Shown here: in pieces, positions 46,942 through 57,588 of the stretch
Layout: every line of letters begins with the position of its first letter
How positions within the stretch are numbered: position 1 is the first letter of the stretch
NCBI GenBank assembly: GCA_963580455.1
Contig: OY756957.1
Location: 8,995,001 to 9,059,000, forward strand
From: Euonymus europaeus
Lineage: Eukaryota; Streptophyta; Magnoliopsida; Celastrales; Celastraceae
Direction of reading: 5' to 3'
Length of the DNA: 64,000 bases
The notes under the pieces: generated by a model
Databases searched by the model: none
What the model was told of the DNA's origin: nothing
What the model saw: only the letters and a program-made list of their open reading frames with translations
Program-made: the position numbers and the translations under genes

Positions 46942-47991
46942 TTAAGGAAAAAATAGTTTAATAAATACACTACATGAAGCGGGAACACGTCCCAACATAG
47001 TGACTGGAACACTAGAATGCATTCCAAGGTGTGCTAGCGAATCAGCAAGCTGATTGTTAGCTCTTAGAGTATGGACCACTTCAAAATCAAGGTCTTGAAG
47101 ATGAATCAATGCCGAGTCCACATAGGAACCATAAGGAGCCAAAATAGATCGATGAGTTCGTAAATCAGAGACCACTATAAGGGAATCCCTCTCTAAAATA
47201 AAGTTCCGCACATTCAAAGATTTGCCAAGCTCAATGCCAAATAGAAAAGCAGCAGCTTCCGCATATAAGCAGCCTCCTGCCGAGGAGATTCTTTTAAAAG
47301 ATGAAGCAATAACTCTCCCTTCTGCATCGCGAACCACCGCTCCTAAACCTGCAAATGGATTAGAGCTCGACCAAGCTGCATCTATGTTAATTTTGAGTCG
47401 CCCAGAGGGAGGATGTACCCATCTAGAAGAGGAGGCATTCGCAGCAATTGGTCTACTAGATATTCTAGATGGAATGAAGGTAAGAGATAAGGCCTTAATA
47501 ATCACTTCAAATATGGGAGCTAAGTGATTTTCATGTACCATTTTGTTCCTGCTCAACCAGATAAAATAGAACAGCTTGAAACATTCTTCCAGCATCTCCT
47601 TTGGAAGGAAAGAGACCATTTGCGCCACCCAAGAATGCTCAGAAAGATTACTACCAGTGTGGGAAACAACACGCATCATTTTTGAAATCCAAATAGGTCT
47701 AGACCAACGACACTGCTAGAAAAGATGAAAAGTAAATTCATTAGCAGCGAAGCAACAAGGACATGTGGCAATAACCTCTATACCTCGCCTGATTAAATTA
47801 TCTCTAGTAGCGAGAGCATTGTTTCCCAATCGCCATATAAAGTTAAGAATTCTTGGAGGGAGATTTAACTTGTAAACCGTGGACCAAGAGATGCTTAGAG
47901 GAGCTTGGCCCTGAATTGGAGCTTCGGCTGGAGTACTGGAAACAATCTTGTAGGCTGATTTGACTGAGAAAAAACCATCCATATTGAACTA
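46942..47991 (-). pseudogene. L1-type LINE ORF2 C-terminus (zf-RVT + RNase H)
   Basis: The minus-strand frame from about 47991 gives the zf-RVT domain: SVKSAYKIV, then NLPPRILNFIWRLGNNALAT, CPCC and HLF. One TAG (47716-47718) interrupts; the same frame continues without a shift into an RNase H type-1 domain: LKINIDAAWSSSN, YAEAAAFLFGIELGKS, LERDSLIVV and NNQLADSLAHLG, keeping the D-E-D-D catalytic positions. This is the typical C-terminus of plant L1 ORF2 (or of a single domesticated RNase H-like gene, less likely because zf-RVT is attached). Endonuclease and reverse transcriptase are absent upstream, so this is a 5'-truncated LINE, the usual result of incomplete reverse transcription. Confidence 0.88.
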
Positions 47992-48214
47992 CCACATTTT
48001 AGTTTCTTAGCTTTATATCAATAATCTTTTATATTTCATTTTTTCTTGTGCTTATGCCCATTGCTGGCCATCCTCTTTCTTGTGATTACACACTTTTTTG
48101 GGACTTTGTTTCAAGTTCCTGCACACATCATTTAATCTCATTTGTTCGTGACACTCAAATATTTTCCGCAATCAAATTGACACACTTGGTGGGACAGTTG
48201 GTAGAGAACAAGAG

Positions 48215-48694
48215 ATGCCTCTAAAATCAAACACAGAAACTATTGTCACCCCTAGGGAACTGGGAGAAAGCACGAATGAACTTAACATAGGCATAATTCA
48301 TGCCCTACTCAATGACACAACCAATGATGTAGTTGAACAGGTACATACTCAAACTCCGCATACTACCGATAAATTAATGCATAGTAATGCCATTCATTTT
48401 GAAGGATTAGCGAAGAATTTAGATTGGTTGAATGATGGAATGGCTAGATTAGTGAAAGTGGCTGACAAAGTAACCCAAAATGTCGCTTTTGGGGGACTGA
48501 ACTATCAAAGAAGAACTCTAGAATCTCCCATAGGGATTATCCATCCTAATATATCAGGCTCCATGTTTGGGCATTGTCAAACAATTAATAAAGCCATCGT
48601 GAGCCAGAATTATAAAACAACTCACAACCATCCAAGAATTTTTGCCAAATTAATTCACTCAGTTCATGATCCTCTGCAAATGAAAAGAAAATGA
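48215..48694 (+). CDS. ORF of unknown function, retroelement context
   Basis: A 159-codon frame starting MPLKSNTETIVTPRELGEST. No domain recognised; composition is polar with several Asn and His residues. The sequence before the start, TTGACACACTTGGTGGGACA, resembles the primer-binding junction that precedes gag in some plant LTR elements. This could therefore be the N-terminus of a Gag whose remainder was lost or separated by the CACTA insertion at 48951. It could also be chance. Confidence 0.35.
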   Translation: MPLKSNTETIVTPRELGESTNELNIGIIHALLNDTTNDVVEQVHTQTPHTTDKLMHSNAIHFEGLAKNLDWLNDGMARLVKVADKVTQNVAFGGLNYQRRTLESPIGIIHPNISGSMFGHCQTINKAIVSQNYKTTHNHPRIFAKLIHSVHDPLQMKRK

Positions 48695-48950
48695 AAGAAA
48701 GATATCAATCCCTCCAAAACGGAAAGTAGGGTAAACCTTGAAGAGTGGAAAGCTAAGTAAATGTCCACCCGAGATTGTTGGAAAAACGGTCAAGAGGAGG
48801 GAAGTAAGTTGTCGTCCAAAGTTGAACCAATCATAAAGGGTTTAAACCAACCAAATTGTCCCGATAATGAAGCTGTTCCAACAAGATGGCTAAACCTCTG
48901 CAAAACAAAATAAGTTAAATCAAAGCAGCGCCCATTTGCAATGTCCCTAA

Positions 48951-49320
48951 CACTACAAGAAAAATCGATTTTAGGGACGGAAAATTCCGTCCCTAAACAT
49001 GAATTTTCCGTCCCTAAACTAATTAGAGACGGAATTTGGGACGGAAAATTTTCCGTCCCAAAAAGTGCTGTCGCAAAATTTTGAGACGGAATTTTGCGAC
49101 GGACATATTAGGGACGGAAAATTTCCGTCTCTAAATTAGGGACGGAAATTAGGGACGGAAAATTTCCGTCACTAAATTAGGGACGGAAATTTAGGGACGG
49201 AATTTTCTGTCACTAAATTAGGGACGGAATTTTCCGTCCCTAAATCATTAAAATATTATTAAAATTTATATCATAAAATATATTAATTATATAATTAGAG
49301 ACGGAAATTTCCTTCCCTAA
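48951..49320. repeat. Left subterminal repeats of the CACTA element
   Basis: At least ten copies of GGGACGGAA or TTCCGTCCC in alternating orientation, able to form long hairpins. These are the expected binding sites of a CACTA transposase. Confidence 0.85.
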
Positions 49321-50067
49321 TATTTTTTTTTAATTATATAATAAATAAAGAAAATATTTAATTAATAATTCATTAAAAATTATTCAATAAATACTTAAAT
49401 TGATTATTTTTAAAATGCTAATTTATTATTAATAATTTAACCATCTTTTATTTTTTATTCTAAATATAATTAAAAACAATATAATTAAATTATCATAATA
49501 GAATTAAAATGTAAAGAAATATCTCCAATAAAATTTAAAAATGTTAAATTTACAATTAGTTTTATTATACAAATGAAGACTAATGCATCTAATCATCCTC
49601 GCTAGAGAGATTGGCTTCCTCGTCATCCTCATCGGCATCATTATCGGGATCCTATGGCCGAGACTAGGATTGTTGATCTTGTCGCAAATCTTGCAGCTCC
49701 TGCCTCGAATCCAACACCATTGAATAACAGATAAAATATGAATCGAACAAAACCCAGTCTATAAGCCTTTAGAAATTTGGTCTGCAAAAGCATAATGAAG
49801 AAGAAAGCTTTCAACTGGTGCTTATACATTGGGAAGCAATGCAATTGCGTTGGATAAAGAATATGAAAATAGAGTTGTTCGTTGACTGCTCGATGAACAA
49901 CTGACTGTCTTGTGGCTCCAAAAACAAAATATAGGCTCAATTCAATGGAAAAAATGGAAATCTCAATCAAGAGGATTCAACTTGAATCATATATTAAAAT
50001 GCCAAAGGAAAATGACAGAATGAAATAAATAAGGAGATAAAGAAAAAATGAATTAATTTGGTACTTA
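49321..50067. other. CACTA interior, no recognised gene
   Basis: AT-rich to about 49570. After that the composition becomes gene-like, with a GA-repeat-coded acidic stretch on the minus strand (49600-49650) and a frame at 49641-49970 that I cannot identify. It may be another captured fragment. Confidence 0.35.
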
Positions 50068-50320
50068 CTGCTCCAACAAAGAGGTCCAAGTCTTTATGAT
50101 CTCAGTTTGAACTGGGGATGAATAAGCCAACTACATAAGCATTATGAACCCCATATTCATTCATGGGTTAAATTGACGTCAACATAAAGGGAAATTGTTC
50201 TACAGTGAAGAAATCTGAAGGAACAATGTTGCTGTGATTAGCATCATTAGAAGTTCTTATGGTGGCCATGGCTTTTATATGGCAGAGCACACATGCATTG
50301 CGTTATTGTACTTATCTAAT
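50068..50320 (-). pseudogene. Captured exon of an unidentified gene
   Basis: On the minus strand a TTGCAG acceptor near 50320 is followed by sequence encoding SSLDKYNNAMHVCSAI and, after decay, IVPSDFFTVEQFPFMLTSI and EYGVHNAYVVGLFIPSS, ending at a GTAAGTAC donor at about 50067. Stops interrupt the frame. It follows the exon at 50449-50580. I do not recognise the family; the splice signals and residue composition argue that it was a real exon. Confidence 0.4.
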
Positions 50321-50448
50321 GAGGACTGCAATGGATAATCTCAATCATAACAAATTGATTTAATGAATTATATAGCAGCTAATGCTTTCACCTAAGTTGT
50401 TTGATTCAATTACAAACAGGGAGTCAGGGAGAAGGAAAAAAGAGTTAC

Positions 50449-50580
50449 CTGGGTGCCATCAAGCCACATAGGAAGCAAACTGTCATGGAACCACATTGTT
50501 CTGTCTAAATGAATTTGGTGTTGAGGATTAGTGAAGTGATCCATCATTTTGTGGGATACTTGCAGTAGTTTTGGTTCCAT
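50449..50580 (-). pseudogene. Captured 44-codon first exon, unidentified gene
   Basis: A minus-strand ATG at 50580 opens a stop-free 44-codon exon, MEPKLLQVSHKMMDHFTNPQ at the start and WFHDSLLPMWLDGTQ at the end, closing exactly in phase at a CAG/GTAACT splice donor (50448). Stop codons lie immediately upstream of the ATG in frame. The gene is not identified. It lies just downstream of the MIC10-like piece, so a transcript of the element would be chimeric. Confidence 0.5.
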
Positions 50581-50623
50581 TTATCAGTTAGCACCTAGCA
50601 CCAGAAGCAGGCATAATTTATTG

Positions 50624-50881
50624 TCAGTCACTGCTGTATATCTCCAGAAGTAAGAAAAATCGAAACATAACATGAAAAAAAATACCATACTTCAGATAAA
50701 GAAGAATAGAAGGAGGCTTCTCTAATATTTCAGAATTCCTCAAAATAAGAATTGCTGATAAAAGACCAAAAGCCTCAGCCGCCGAGGAGTAAACGAATCG
50801 ACGGACCGTCAGATCAAGACATGCGCCCCATTTGACGTTAACGTCATACTTGGGGGAGACCACTCCCATGTTTTCTGCCAT
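50624..50881 (-). pseudogene. MIC10: Captured MIC10 5' fragment in the CACTA element
   Basis: A minus-strand frame starting MAENMGVVSPKYDVNVKWGA then CLDLTVRRFVYSS. This matches the conserved N-terminal half of plant MICOS subunit Mic10 (DUF543), a small inner-mitochondrial-membrane protein that shapes cristae junctions. The family normally continues with a glycine-rich transmembrane hairpin (GxGxG). Here the frame after YSS (AAEAFGLLSAILIL...) departs from it and lacks the glycine motif, so only the first 40 or so codons and some 5' leader were captured or have survived. The match is from memory of the family and unaligned, but the run of conserved residues is long. Placement inside the CACTA termini is certain. 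Confidence 0.72.
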
Positions 50882-50908
50882 TCCGTCTTCTTCTCGTTTA
50901 AGGGTTTC

Positions 50909-51202
50909 TTATGGCACTGCTTTTTCTAACGAGTAACGACTATGTAGGCATGTTTCGAAAATGGCATCAAAGGTTTGAAATCGAAGGGCACACAATTCGA
51001 CTAACTGGATCTGAGAGGTTGCAAACAATCTCATCTTGCTCGACAACCGATTGATGGAGGAAATAGCAGCTGGGGGCCTTCCAAAATCCGTGAAGGAAAG
51101 GCTGACAGAGATGATCGATGGAAGCAATGAGCTCGATCGTCGGTAGGAGAGAGAGCGCAGAGCCCGGCAGAGGTTAGACTCCGTGAGAGAGAAGAGGGGC
51201 AA
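50909..51202 (-). other. Unidentified minus-strand frame upstream of MIC10 piece
   Basis: Ninety-seven codons with an Arg/Ser/Leu-rich start (LCRALRSLSYRRSSSLLPSI) that looks like a mitochondrial transit peptide. It could equally be the promoter or 5' leader of the captured gene translated by chance. No family recognised. Confidence 0.25.
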
Positions 51203-51472
51203 GCTTGGGTATTTTACTGGCGTGAGAGAATTAGGAATTCTAATTTCAAATGAAGTGAGGAAGTTGGTGGGTGAGTGAAAATTTTGGAGGTAAGAATGTC
51301 TCAGTCTACGCGCCAGAATTTTGGAGTAAATTTTTTTATAATTAATTGAATAAAATTTAATAAGTTTAATAGATTGATTATCTTATAATATATTAAATTA
51401 TAAAACAAATCTAAGTTCCTAATTTAGCAATATATTAAATCTAACCAAACAAACTCTCATCCATTATTTTTC

Positions 51473-52199
51473 GAAAAATTTAAATTGTACATTTAGGAAT
51501 CTCACTCGAAATTAAATTCCTCATTTTGATCAGTTGATCGCTCAAACAAACTCCAAATGAGTTGAAACTTGACATGTAGATACATTTAGTCATTCTAAGC
51601 ATATTTTGTGAAGGAACCTTCCACCAAGTTTAAACTTCAGCCGGTCAATATTACGAAAAACCTAAATTGTGCACAAAATATCTCGTTCGAAGTTAAATCT
51701 CTCATTTTGATCGCGTAATCGCTCAAACTCGCTCCGAATGAGTTGAAACTTTACATGTAGCTACATTTAGTCATTCTAAGCATACTGTGTTTAGGAACCT
51801 TTGACCAATTTTGAACTTCAATCAATCAATTATTCGAAAAACTTAAATTGTACACTTAGGTATCTCACTCGAAGTTAAATCCCTCATTTTGATTGCGTGA
51901 TCACTCAAACAAACTTCGAATGAGTTGAAAATTTACATGTAGCTACATTTAATCATTATAAGCATATTCTGTGAAGGAACCTTCGAGCAATTTGGAACTT
52001 CAATCAGTTAATGTTTTGAAAAATCTAAATTGTACACTTAGATATCTCGTTCGAAGTTAAATCTCTCATTTTGATTGCATGATCGACCAAACGAACTCCA
52101 AATGAGCTAAAAATTGACATGTAGCTATATTTAGTTATTCTAAACATTTTTTGTGAAGGAACCTTTGGCCAATTTTGGATTTTAATCGACCAATTATTC
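51473..52199. repeat. Four 182-bp tandem repeats in the CACTA element
   Basis: Anchor words (TTCGAAAAA-CTAAATTG variants) recur at about 51472, 51654, 51835, 52017 and 52199, a spacing of 181-182 bp. Each unit contains CTCATTTTGAT, ATGAGTTGAAA, ACATGTAGCTACATTTAG and AAGGAACCTT. Units are 80-90 percent alike by eye. Confidence 0.9.
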
Positions 52200-52209
52200 G
52201 AAAAACCTA

Positions 52210-52683
52210 AATTGAGTAATTAGCGACGAAATTAGGGACGAATATGTATTTCCGTCCCTAATTATGGACAGATTTAGGAACGAAATATTTTCCTTCCCTA
52301 AAAATTCAAAAGGTCAAAAAGATCAATTTTTTTAGACGGAATTAGGGACGGAATATAATTCCGTCCCTAACTTGGGACGGATTTAGGGACGGAATAAATT
52401 TCCGTCCCTAAAAAGTCAAAAGGTCAATATTTCGTCCTAATTAGGGACGGATTTAGGGACGGAATAAATTTCCGTCCCTAAAAAGTCAAAAGGTCAATAT
52501 TTTCGTCCCTAATTAGGGACGGATTTAGGGACGGAATAAATTTCCGTCCCTAACAAGTCAAAAAGTCAAAAGTTCAATTTTTGAGACGGAATTAGTGACG
52601 GAAATAAATTTCCGTCCCTAATTAGAGACGAAATATTTTTCCGTCCCTAATTTCCGTCTCTAAAAGTGCATTTTCTTGTAGTG
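52210..52683. repeat. Right subterminal repeats of the CACTA element
   Basis: Several units of GGGACGGAATAAATTTCCGT and CCCTAA, some separated by AAAAGTCAAAAGGTCAA, end in the terminal inverted repeat. Hairpin-forming and matching the left end. Confidence 0.85.
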
Positions 52684-52686
52684 TAA

Positions 52687-53710
52687 TAAGAGGGTAATAC
52701 CTAACAGTAGATTTTGAAGCAAGAATACAAAATATATACTTGCACAACTAGTAATATATAAAGGAAGTATGTTCATATCGAGAAGGCTTAAGAGGGCTAT
52801 TCAAAAAGGCCAGCATAATAGAGCAATAATAAGTAAAGTAAAAAGTCTTAGAGCCACACTTTTCAGGCTGAAAGTGTGTATGAGCCACAATATTATCACC
52901 TACAAGAGCAAGTTGTACAAGAGCACCTAAGTCGTGAAGCGTAATGATCATAAGCCCAGCAGAAAGACAAAGACATTAAATTCTAGTCACCAGAATGATA
53001 GCAAATAAGAAAACAACATATATTTATGCATAGAAGCATTCAAAAAGGTGTTTAAAAGGTCCAGAATGCCAGCTGCTCCAAAAACCCAGCTAGTCTCTTC
53101 GTCAAAAATCAAATGGTTGTAAAATGAAACAATAGTTAGTTTTCAATAGGCCATGTACTAATGGCATTGACTGCATGAAAGACAATGAAAGAAATAGGTT
53201 CACCTAGGGGTAAAACTTGCGAGGTAGGGAAAAAGGCAAGTAGAAGCCAAAGAGTTTGAAACTATAAAAAAAGGTCCTTGAAAATAATCAAAACCCATTG
53301 GGAATATAAGATCACGAGTGATGAAAGGATCTCGTAGTAATTCAAGGAACTATTTGAAGGATAAAAAGGAAGAAGAAAGAGCTATAATAGAAGCGTAGCG
53401 GAGAAGGACGACAAAGGTTGTAAACAAAAAAATAAAAAATAAAGGCCCGAATATATAGGCTTCATAGAGACCCGTGAGATAGTAACTACCTATGGTACCC
53501 ATGGCAAAACATAATACAAAAGGAGTTCAATCATCATGCCACATCGTGCACATTTAACTGCTTGTATTCATCCAACTTCTTTTGAAGTTACTGTATATGC
53601 TTCTCATATTCCAAAATCCTAGAATCGTTAGCACGAATCTCATGAATGGCTTGTTGAATATTACCTTCTTAATCTTGAAGAGTCTAAGTCAAATTTGTTT
53701 GAGCAGATAC
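52687..53710. other. Unassigned, probably retroelement interior
   Basis: It continues the sequence interrupted by the CACTA element. The minus strand has a short frame (52748-52951) and helical-looking Gag-like sequence near 53560-53690. Position next to a minus-strand LTR end at 53711 suggests an internal region of that element. No clear domain. Confidence 0.3.
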
Positions 53711-55219
53711 TGTAACGCCCCGACCCACGAAACCCTAATTCGAGAGCCCGTAGACCAGGACGCTACTCCCAATATCCCGCTTGTCTCCACATTAAGCCAA
53801 TTATTACACATACCGATAATTATTAACAATTCATACCTAGCTATAAATTTTATTAAATGAGTAATAAAAATAATTAACTAAACATCCTCAATTAATAATC
53901 TACCATTAATCATACCGAATAGCGTATAGTCTTACCATTTCCACAACCCTACCATCACAATCAAATACCTCTTACAACCAATGTCACTCGGTCTAATTTT
54001 TGTAGTAATTGCTTGTATAAGAACTGCAAAGTTTCTATCTACCTCACACAAAATAAATTACGCAACCATTTATTGACAACATAGATTTACTATTTCTGTT
54101 ACATGAGCATCCTCACGGTGGATCCACAGCATCACCATCAACAGCCCAATCAGCACATTCAGTAGAAACATCATATCCTGCATTACGGAACATAGTGAGC
54201 CAAGGCCCAGCAAGTAATACTTATGCATGAATGCACATGAACCTCATCTTTAGAAAAACAGTCAGTCATTTAAATCATTTTCCAGTACTCGGGCCCTTAA
54301 CCTAGGTAAACTGCTACAGAGCCACCGGTCGGGATTTCCATCCAATGCTCTACCATAGAGCCCATTCAGTTAGTATCTGTATCATTTATTCATTTTCATT
54401 TTCATTTTTTTTTCATTTAACATTGATCCATAAACCTTCCTCTTTCCAATACACCCTCCCTGTAGCAGTAATACCCGGCTCGTAAAAATACTTTTCATTA
54501 ATTGAACTTTTCCTTTTCATGTAATGCAATGCATCGTGCTTATGAATAATATTTAATACGTCAATAAATCATATGCAACTAGTCACTCTTAAGAACATGA
54601 AAACCGTCATCATATCAGTCTCATCACCATATTCAGTTCAAGCACATAACAATACACATTTCATTTACACAGAAATACATTAACAGTTCAGTCATCCAAT
54701 CACAGTATACAAATAGCATATTTAATACAATTATAACATAAACAAGTCATTTACATCATGATTCACACATAACCCGTCGTAGGATTTCAATCAAATACGT
54801 ATCAATAATCAAACCAATTACATAGACAATAAAACATACAATTCATAAATTGCATTGTTCCGTAATACAATTGAGTATTACTTACCTTAGTGTGTTCCCG
54901 TAAATTCTCGATATTTTGACCATCATGACCGATCCCTGAAATCCATGATGATACCTTAAGCTATCAATGATTTATTCTTATTATTTTCCGTTAATTAATT
55001 AAAACTTAAGTGGTGGGTTCCTAAAGCCCATATAATATCCATAATCATTCATTAATATTCTTATTTCTAAGCAATTTCCCTTATTAATAAAATAATCATT
55101 AATTAATACAATTAATATTAATTAATCAAAATGATTGTCAACCGGGTCAGGCAGACCCGGTTCCCCTTCATCTTCCCCAAAAAAAGGGGTCTAACAGACC
55201 CGTTGGGTTGCTTCACCGG
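53711..55219. mobile_element. Gypsy-type LTR, truncated
   Basis: It starts TGTAACGCCCCGACCC at 53711, the usual LTR terminus of this class (or, on the minus strand, ends GGGGCGTTACA before a mutated primer-binding-like GTATCTGCTC). The interior is AT-rich with no ORF. The other end is lost at the insertion point of the Tat/Ogre-like LTR at 55220. Orientation undecided. Confidence 0.55.
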
Positions 55220-57568
55220 TGTTGTACCCCAATTTTTGTCAAAGTCTAAAAGCCTACAAATTTTCAAACTTAAAAATTACAATTTACGAGTCCAAGATTG
55301 AGCTCATTTAAAACCTTAGTCCAGGTGAATAAAAAGCCCGAATACAACTCATTTGTTTTGTTTTTAAGTAAGCCTGTTTGTAACATCTTTTATGACTGGC
55401 CCGTTACCTAAACACTACCCAAAACAAACCTAGGCCCGTTTGTCACATATAACCTAGTCTAGGCCCAAAGCTTTAAAACTTGGCCCGGCCCAGCCCAAAA
55501 ACAAAACCCTAGGAAGGGTGGCCGGATTCTAGAAGGGAGAACAAAAACGGAAGAAACGGAGCTGGAGGGCAGAAGAGAAAATGGAAGAGAGAGAGAGAGG
55601 GGAAGAGTACCGTCCGACCAGAACCAACGGGAAGAAGAAAAATGGACTCCAGAGGAGAGAGAGGGTACTGAAATTCAAATGAAAGGAAGATTTTTGTTGA
55701 CAATTAGGATCGAATGTTGTTCGGCGCTGGCAGTATAAGAAGGGGTTGGGGTTTTCAGTTTGATGGGGGGGGAGTTCTGTCTTCTTTTCGATTTTTGGTT
55801 TCGGGAAGGAGCTCTGAGGTGGTTTCTTCTGGAGGGGGTTCGGGTCTTCAAGGAAGAGCCAGGGGTTTTTCTCCGCTGTTGTTTCGGTTTCAGGGGGGTT
55901 TTGCTTCTTCTTTTTTCGATTTTTCTGGAGATAGAGTTTGGGGGGCTGGAGCTAGGGTTTCGGAGGAGGATCGGTTTTGGGGGAGCAGAGGGGGCTCGGG
56001 TTTTTGGGAAGTTCGGAGCTGGTTTTTTTTGTTTTCTTTTTGTTTCGCGGGTGGTTTCGATTTTCAGTTTACAGGGGAGTCTTTGGTGGTTTCGGTTAGC
56101 CAGGGAGTTCGTTTTCTTTTTTGGGGGTTCTTTGGGGGGAGTTCTGTCTTCTTTTTTGTTTTCGATTTTCTGAGGGTGGTTTTGGGGAAGTTTTTTTGTT
56201 CTTCTGGGGGTTCCTTCGAGGGGGAGGAGCCAAGGGTCTCTCTACTTTTGTTTAGGTTTTTCTGGGTTTTGAATCGGGGGGTTTCCTTTTCATTTTTTTT
56301 TTCTCTGTTTGTAATCGGTTTCGGTTCAAGGCTTTCTCTGGCTTCTGTTGTTGTCAGTGGTCCTGGATGGTTTGAGTTTTCTGAAGGAGCCAGGGGGCTC
56401 GGGTAGAAGGATCGGTTTTCTGGAAGAGCCAGAGTTGCTGTTTGTTTGGGAGAAGAAAGGGGGAAATTTTTCTGGAAAAAACCAGAGGAGACCGAGAGTT
56501 TCAGAAGAGGAAGAAACACCGTGATGTTGGTTTGTTTTGGATTCATTTTTGAGGTTATTGTTCGGTTTGTTTCAGATCTTGTTCTACTGCTTTGTTCATT
56601 TTGTTTGCAGGCTGGACGGAAAGACATGCAGGTGTGTTGGACGGTAGAGGAAGGAGCTGTCGGCGCCGGTGGTGCTGTCAAGGAAGGAGATGGTGAACAG
56701 CGATCGGGCCGGGCTGGATTAAGTTGCTGGGCCGATTTTGTTTTTGTTATTTCTGGGTTTGGGTCTCTGTTTGCATTGTTTAGACCGGGTTTTGTGTTGG
56801 GTCGAGTATATGTTTGTTTTTGTGGTTTGTTTTTGTGGTTTGGTTTGGGTTTTGGTTTTTTATTTTTGTTGAATGGGGTTGGATTGATATGGGAATTTCT
56901 TTTACTAAAATGGCCGGGCTTACAAATCTAATGGGTCAAAACAAAAATGATTAAATGGGCTGGTTATGATTGGATCAATATCAGGTTTTGAAATTTTAAA
57001 GGATTGGGCCAAGGTTGCATATAATATTTGAGCTTTGATTTTTAAAGGGGTACATTGTTTAAATCATAATTTACTGTGCATTATATGATTGATTAATTGA
57101 TCCGATGACGGAGCCAAAACGGGAAAGCATTTGATGCTATCCCGAGAGGATTCTTGAGGAAATAATTTTACAAAATCCCAACCATTGGATGGAAAAATTC
57201 TGTGAACCTCAACATTAGACTTTCAATATAATTTTTATATTTCCTAAAATCATTTTATTCAATTTTAACATAGTTTTTATCTATTTTCAAGATATTTTTG
57301 TATAATTATCTTACTCTATATATGATTCATGCCATAATTATTTTTTTCTTAAAAAATCATTTAATGGGATAATAAAAGTTAAATTGGCAACTGTTTCAAA
57401 ACAGACGTTGTGGGGTGCCTAACACCTTCCCCATACGTAACAAACTCACTTACCCATTTTCTCTGGATTTTCGCAGACCAAATTATTTCTAATCGGTGAC
57501 CAATTGCACCTATTACAGTTGGTGGCGACTCTATTTTTAAAATTCCTCTCGCAAAAGTGGTTGCGACA
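55220..57568 (+). mobile_element. 5' LTR of Tat/Ogre-like element (copy 2)
   Basis: It starts TGTTGTACCCCAATTTTTGT, ends GGTTGCGACA, and is followed two bases later by the primer-binding site. The last 200 bp is shared with 11727-12011 and the reverse LTR at 23162. The section 55700-56950 is extremely G+T-rich on this strand and gives long but meaningless open frames (55714-56406, 55760-56173, 56446-56931). TTTGTTTGCAG/GCTGG near 56601-56615 looks like a splice acceptor in the leader. Confidence 0.85.
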
Positions 57569-57570
57569 GC

Positions 57571-57588
57571 TGGCGACTTCACTGGGGA
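57571..57588 (+). other. Primer-binding site of copy 2
   Basis: TGGCGACTTCACTGGGGA, tRNA-Arg type of the Tat/Ogre group, two bases after the LTR end. Confidence 0.82.

Larger units (their letters stand above)
48951..52683. mobile_element. CACTA (En/Spm) element without transposase
   Basis: It begins CACTACAAGAAAA at 48951 and ends TTTTCTTGTAGTG at 52683, the diagnostic CACTA terminal inverted repeat, with an exact 3-bp target duplication TAA (48948-48950 and 52684-52686). Both ends have dense subterminal repeats of TTAGGGACGGAA and its complement. The 3733-bp element has no transposase. Its interior contains minus-strand exon-like pieces of host origin (MIC10-like at 50624-50881; exons at 50449-50580 and about 50068-50320) and a four-unit 182-bp tandem array. 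It is best described as a gene-capturing, non-autonomous CACTA. Confidence 0.95.

Noticed and set aside
46942..47679. A host RNase H-like gene
   Set aside because: The same frame continues upstream through a single stop into a zf-RVT domain, so this is the 3' end of an L1 ORF2, not a separate gene.
55714..56406. A 230-codon open frame and overlapping long frames
   Set aside because: It lies in an extremely G+T-rich LTR core; residues are almost only G, S, F, V, L and R, several frames on both strands are open at once, and there is no domain. It is a composition artefact.
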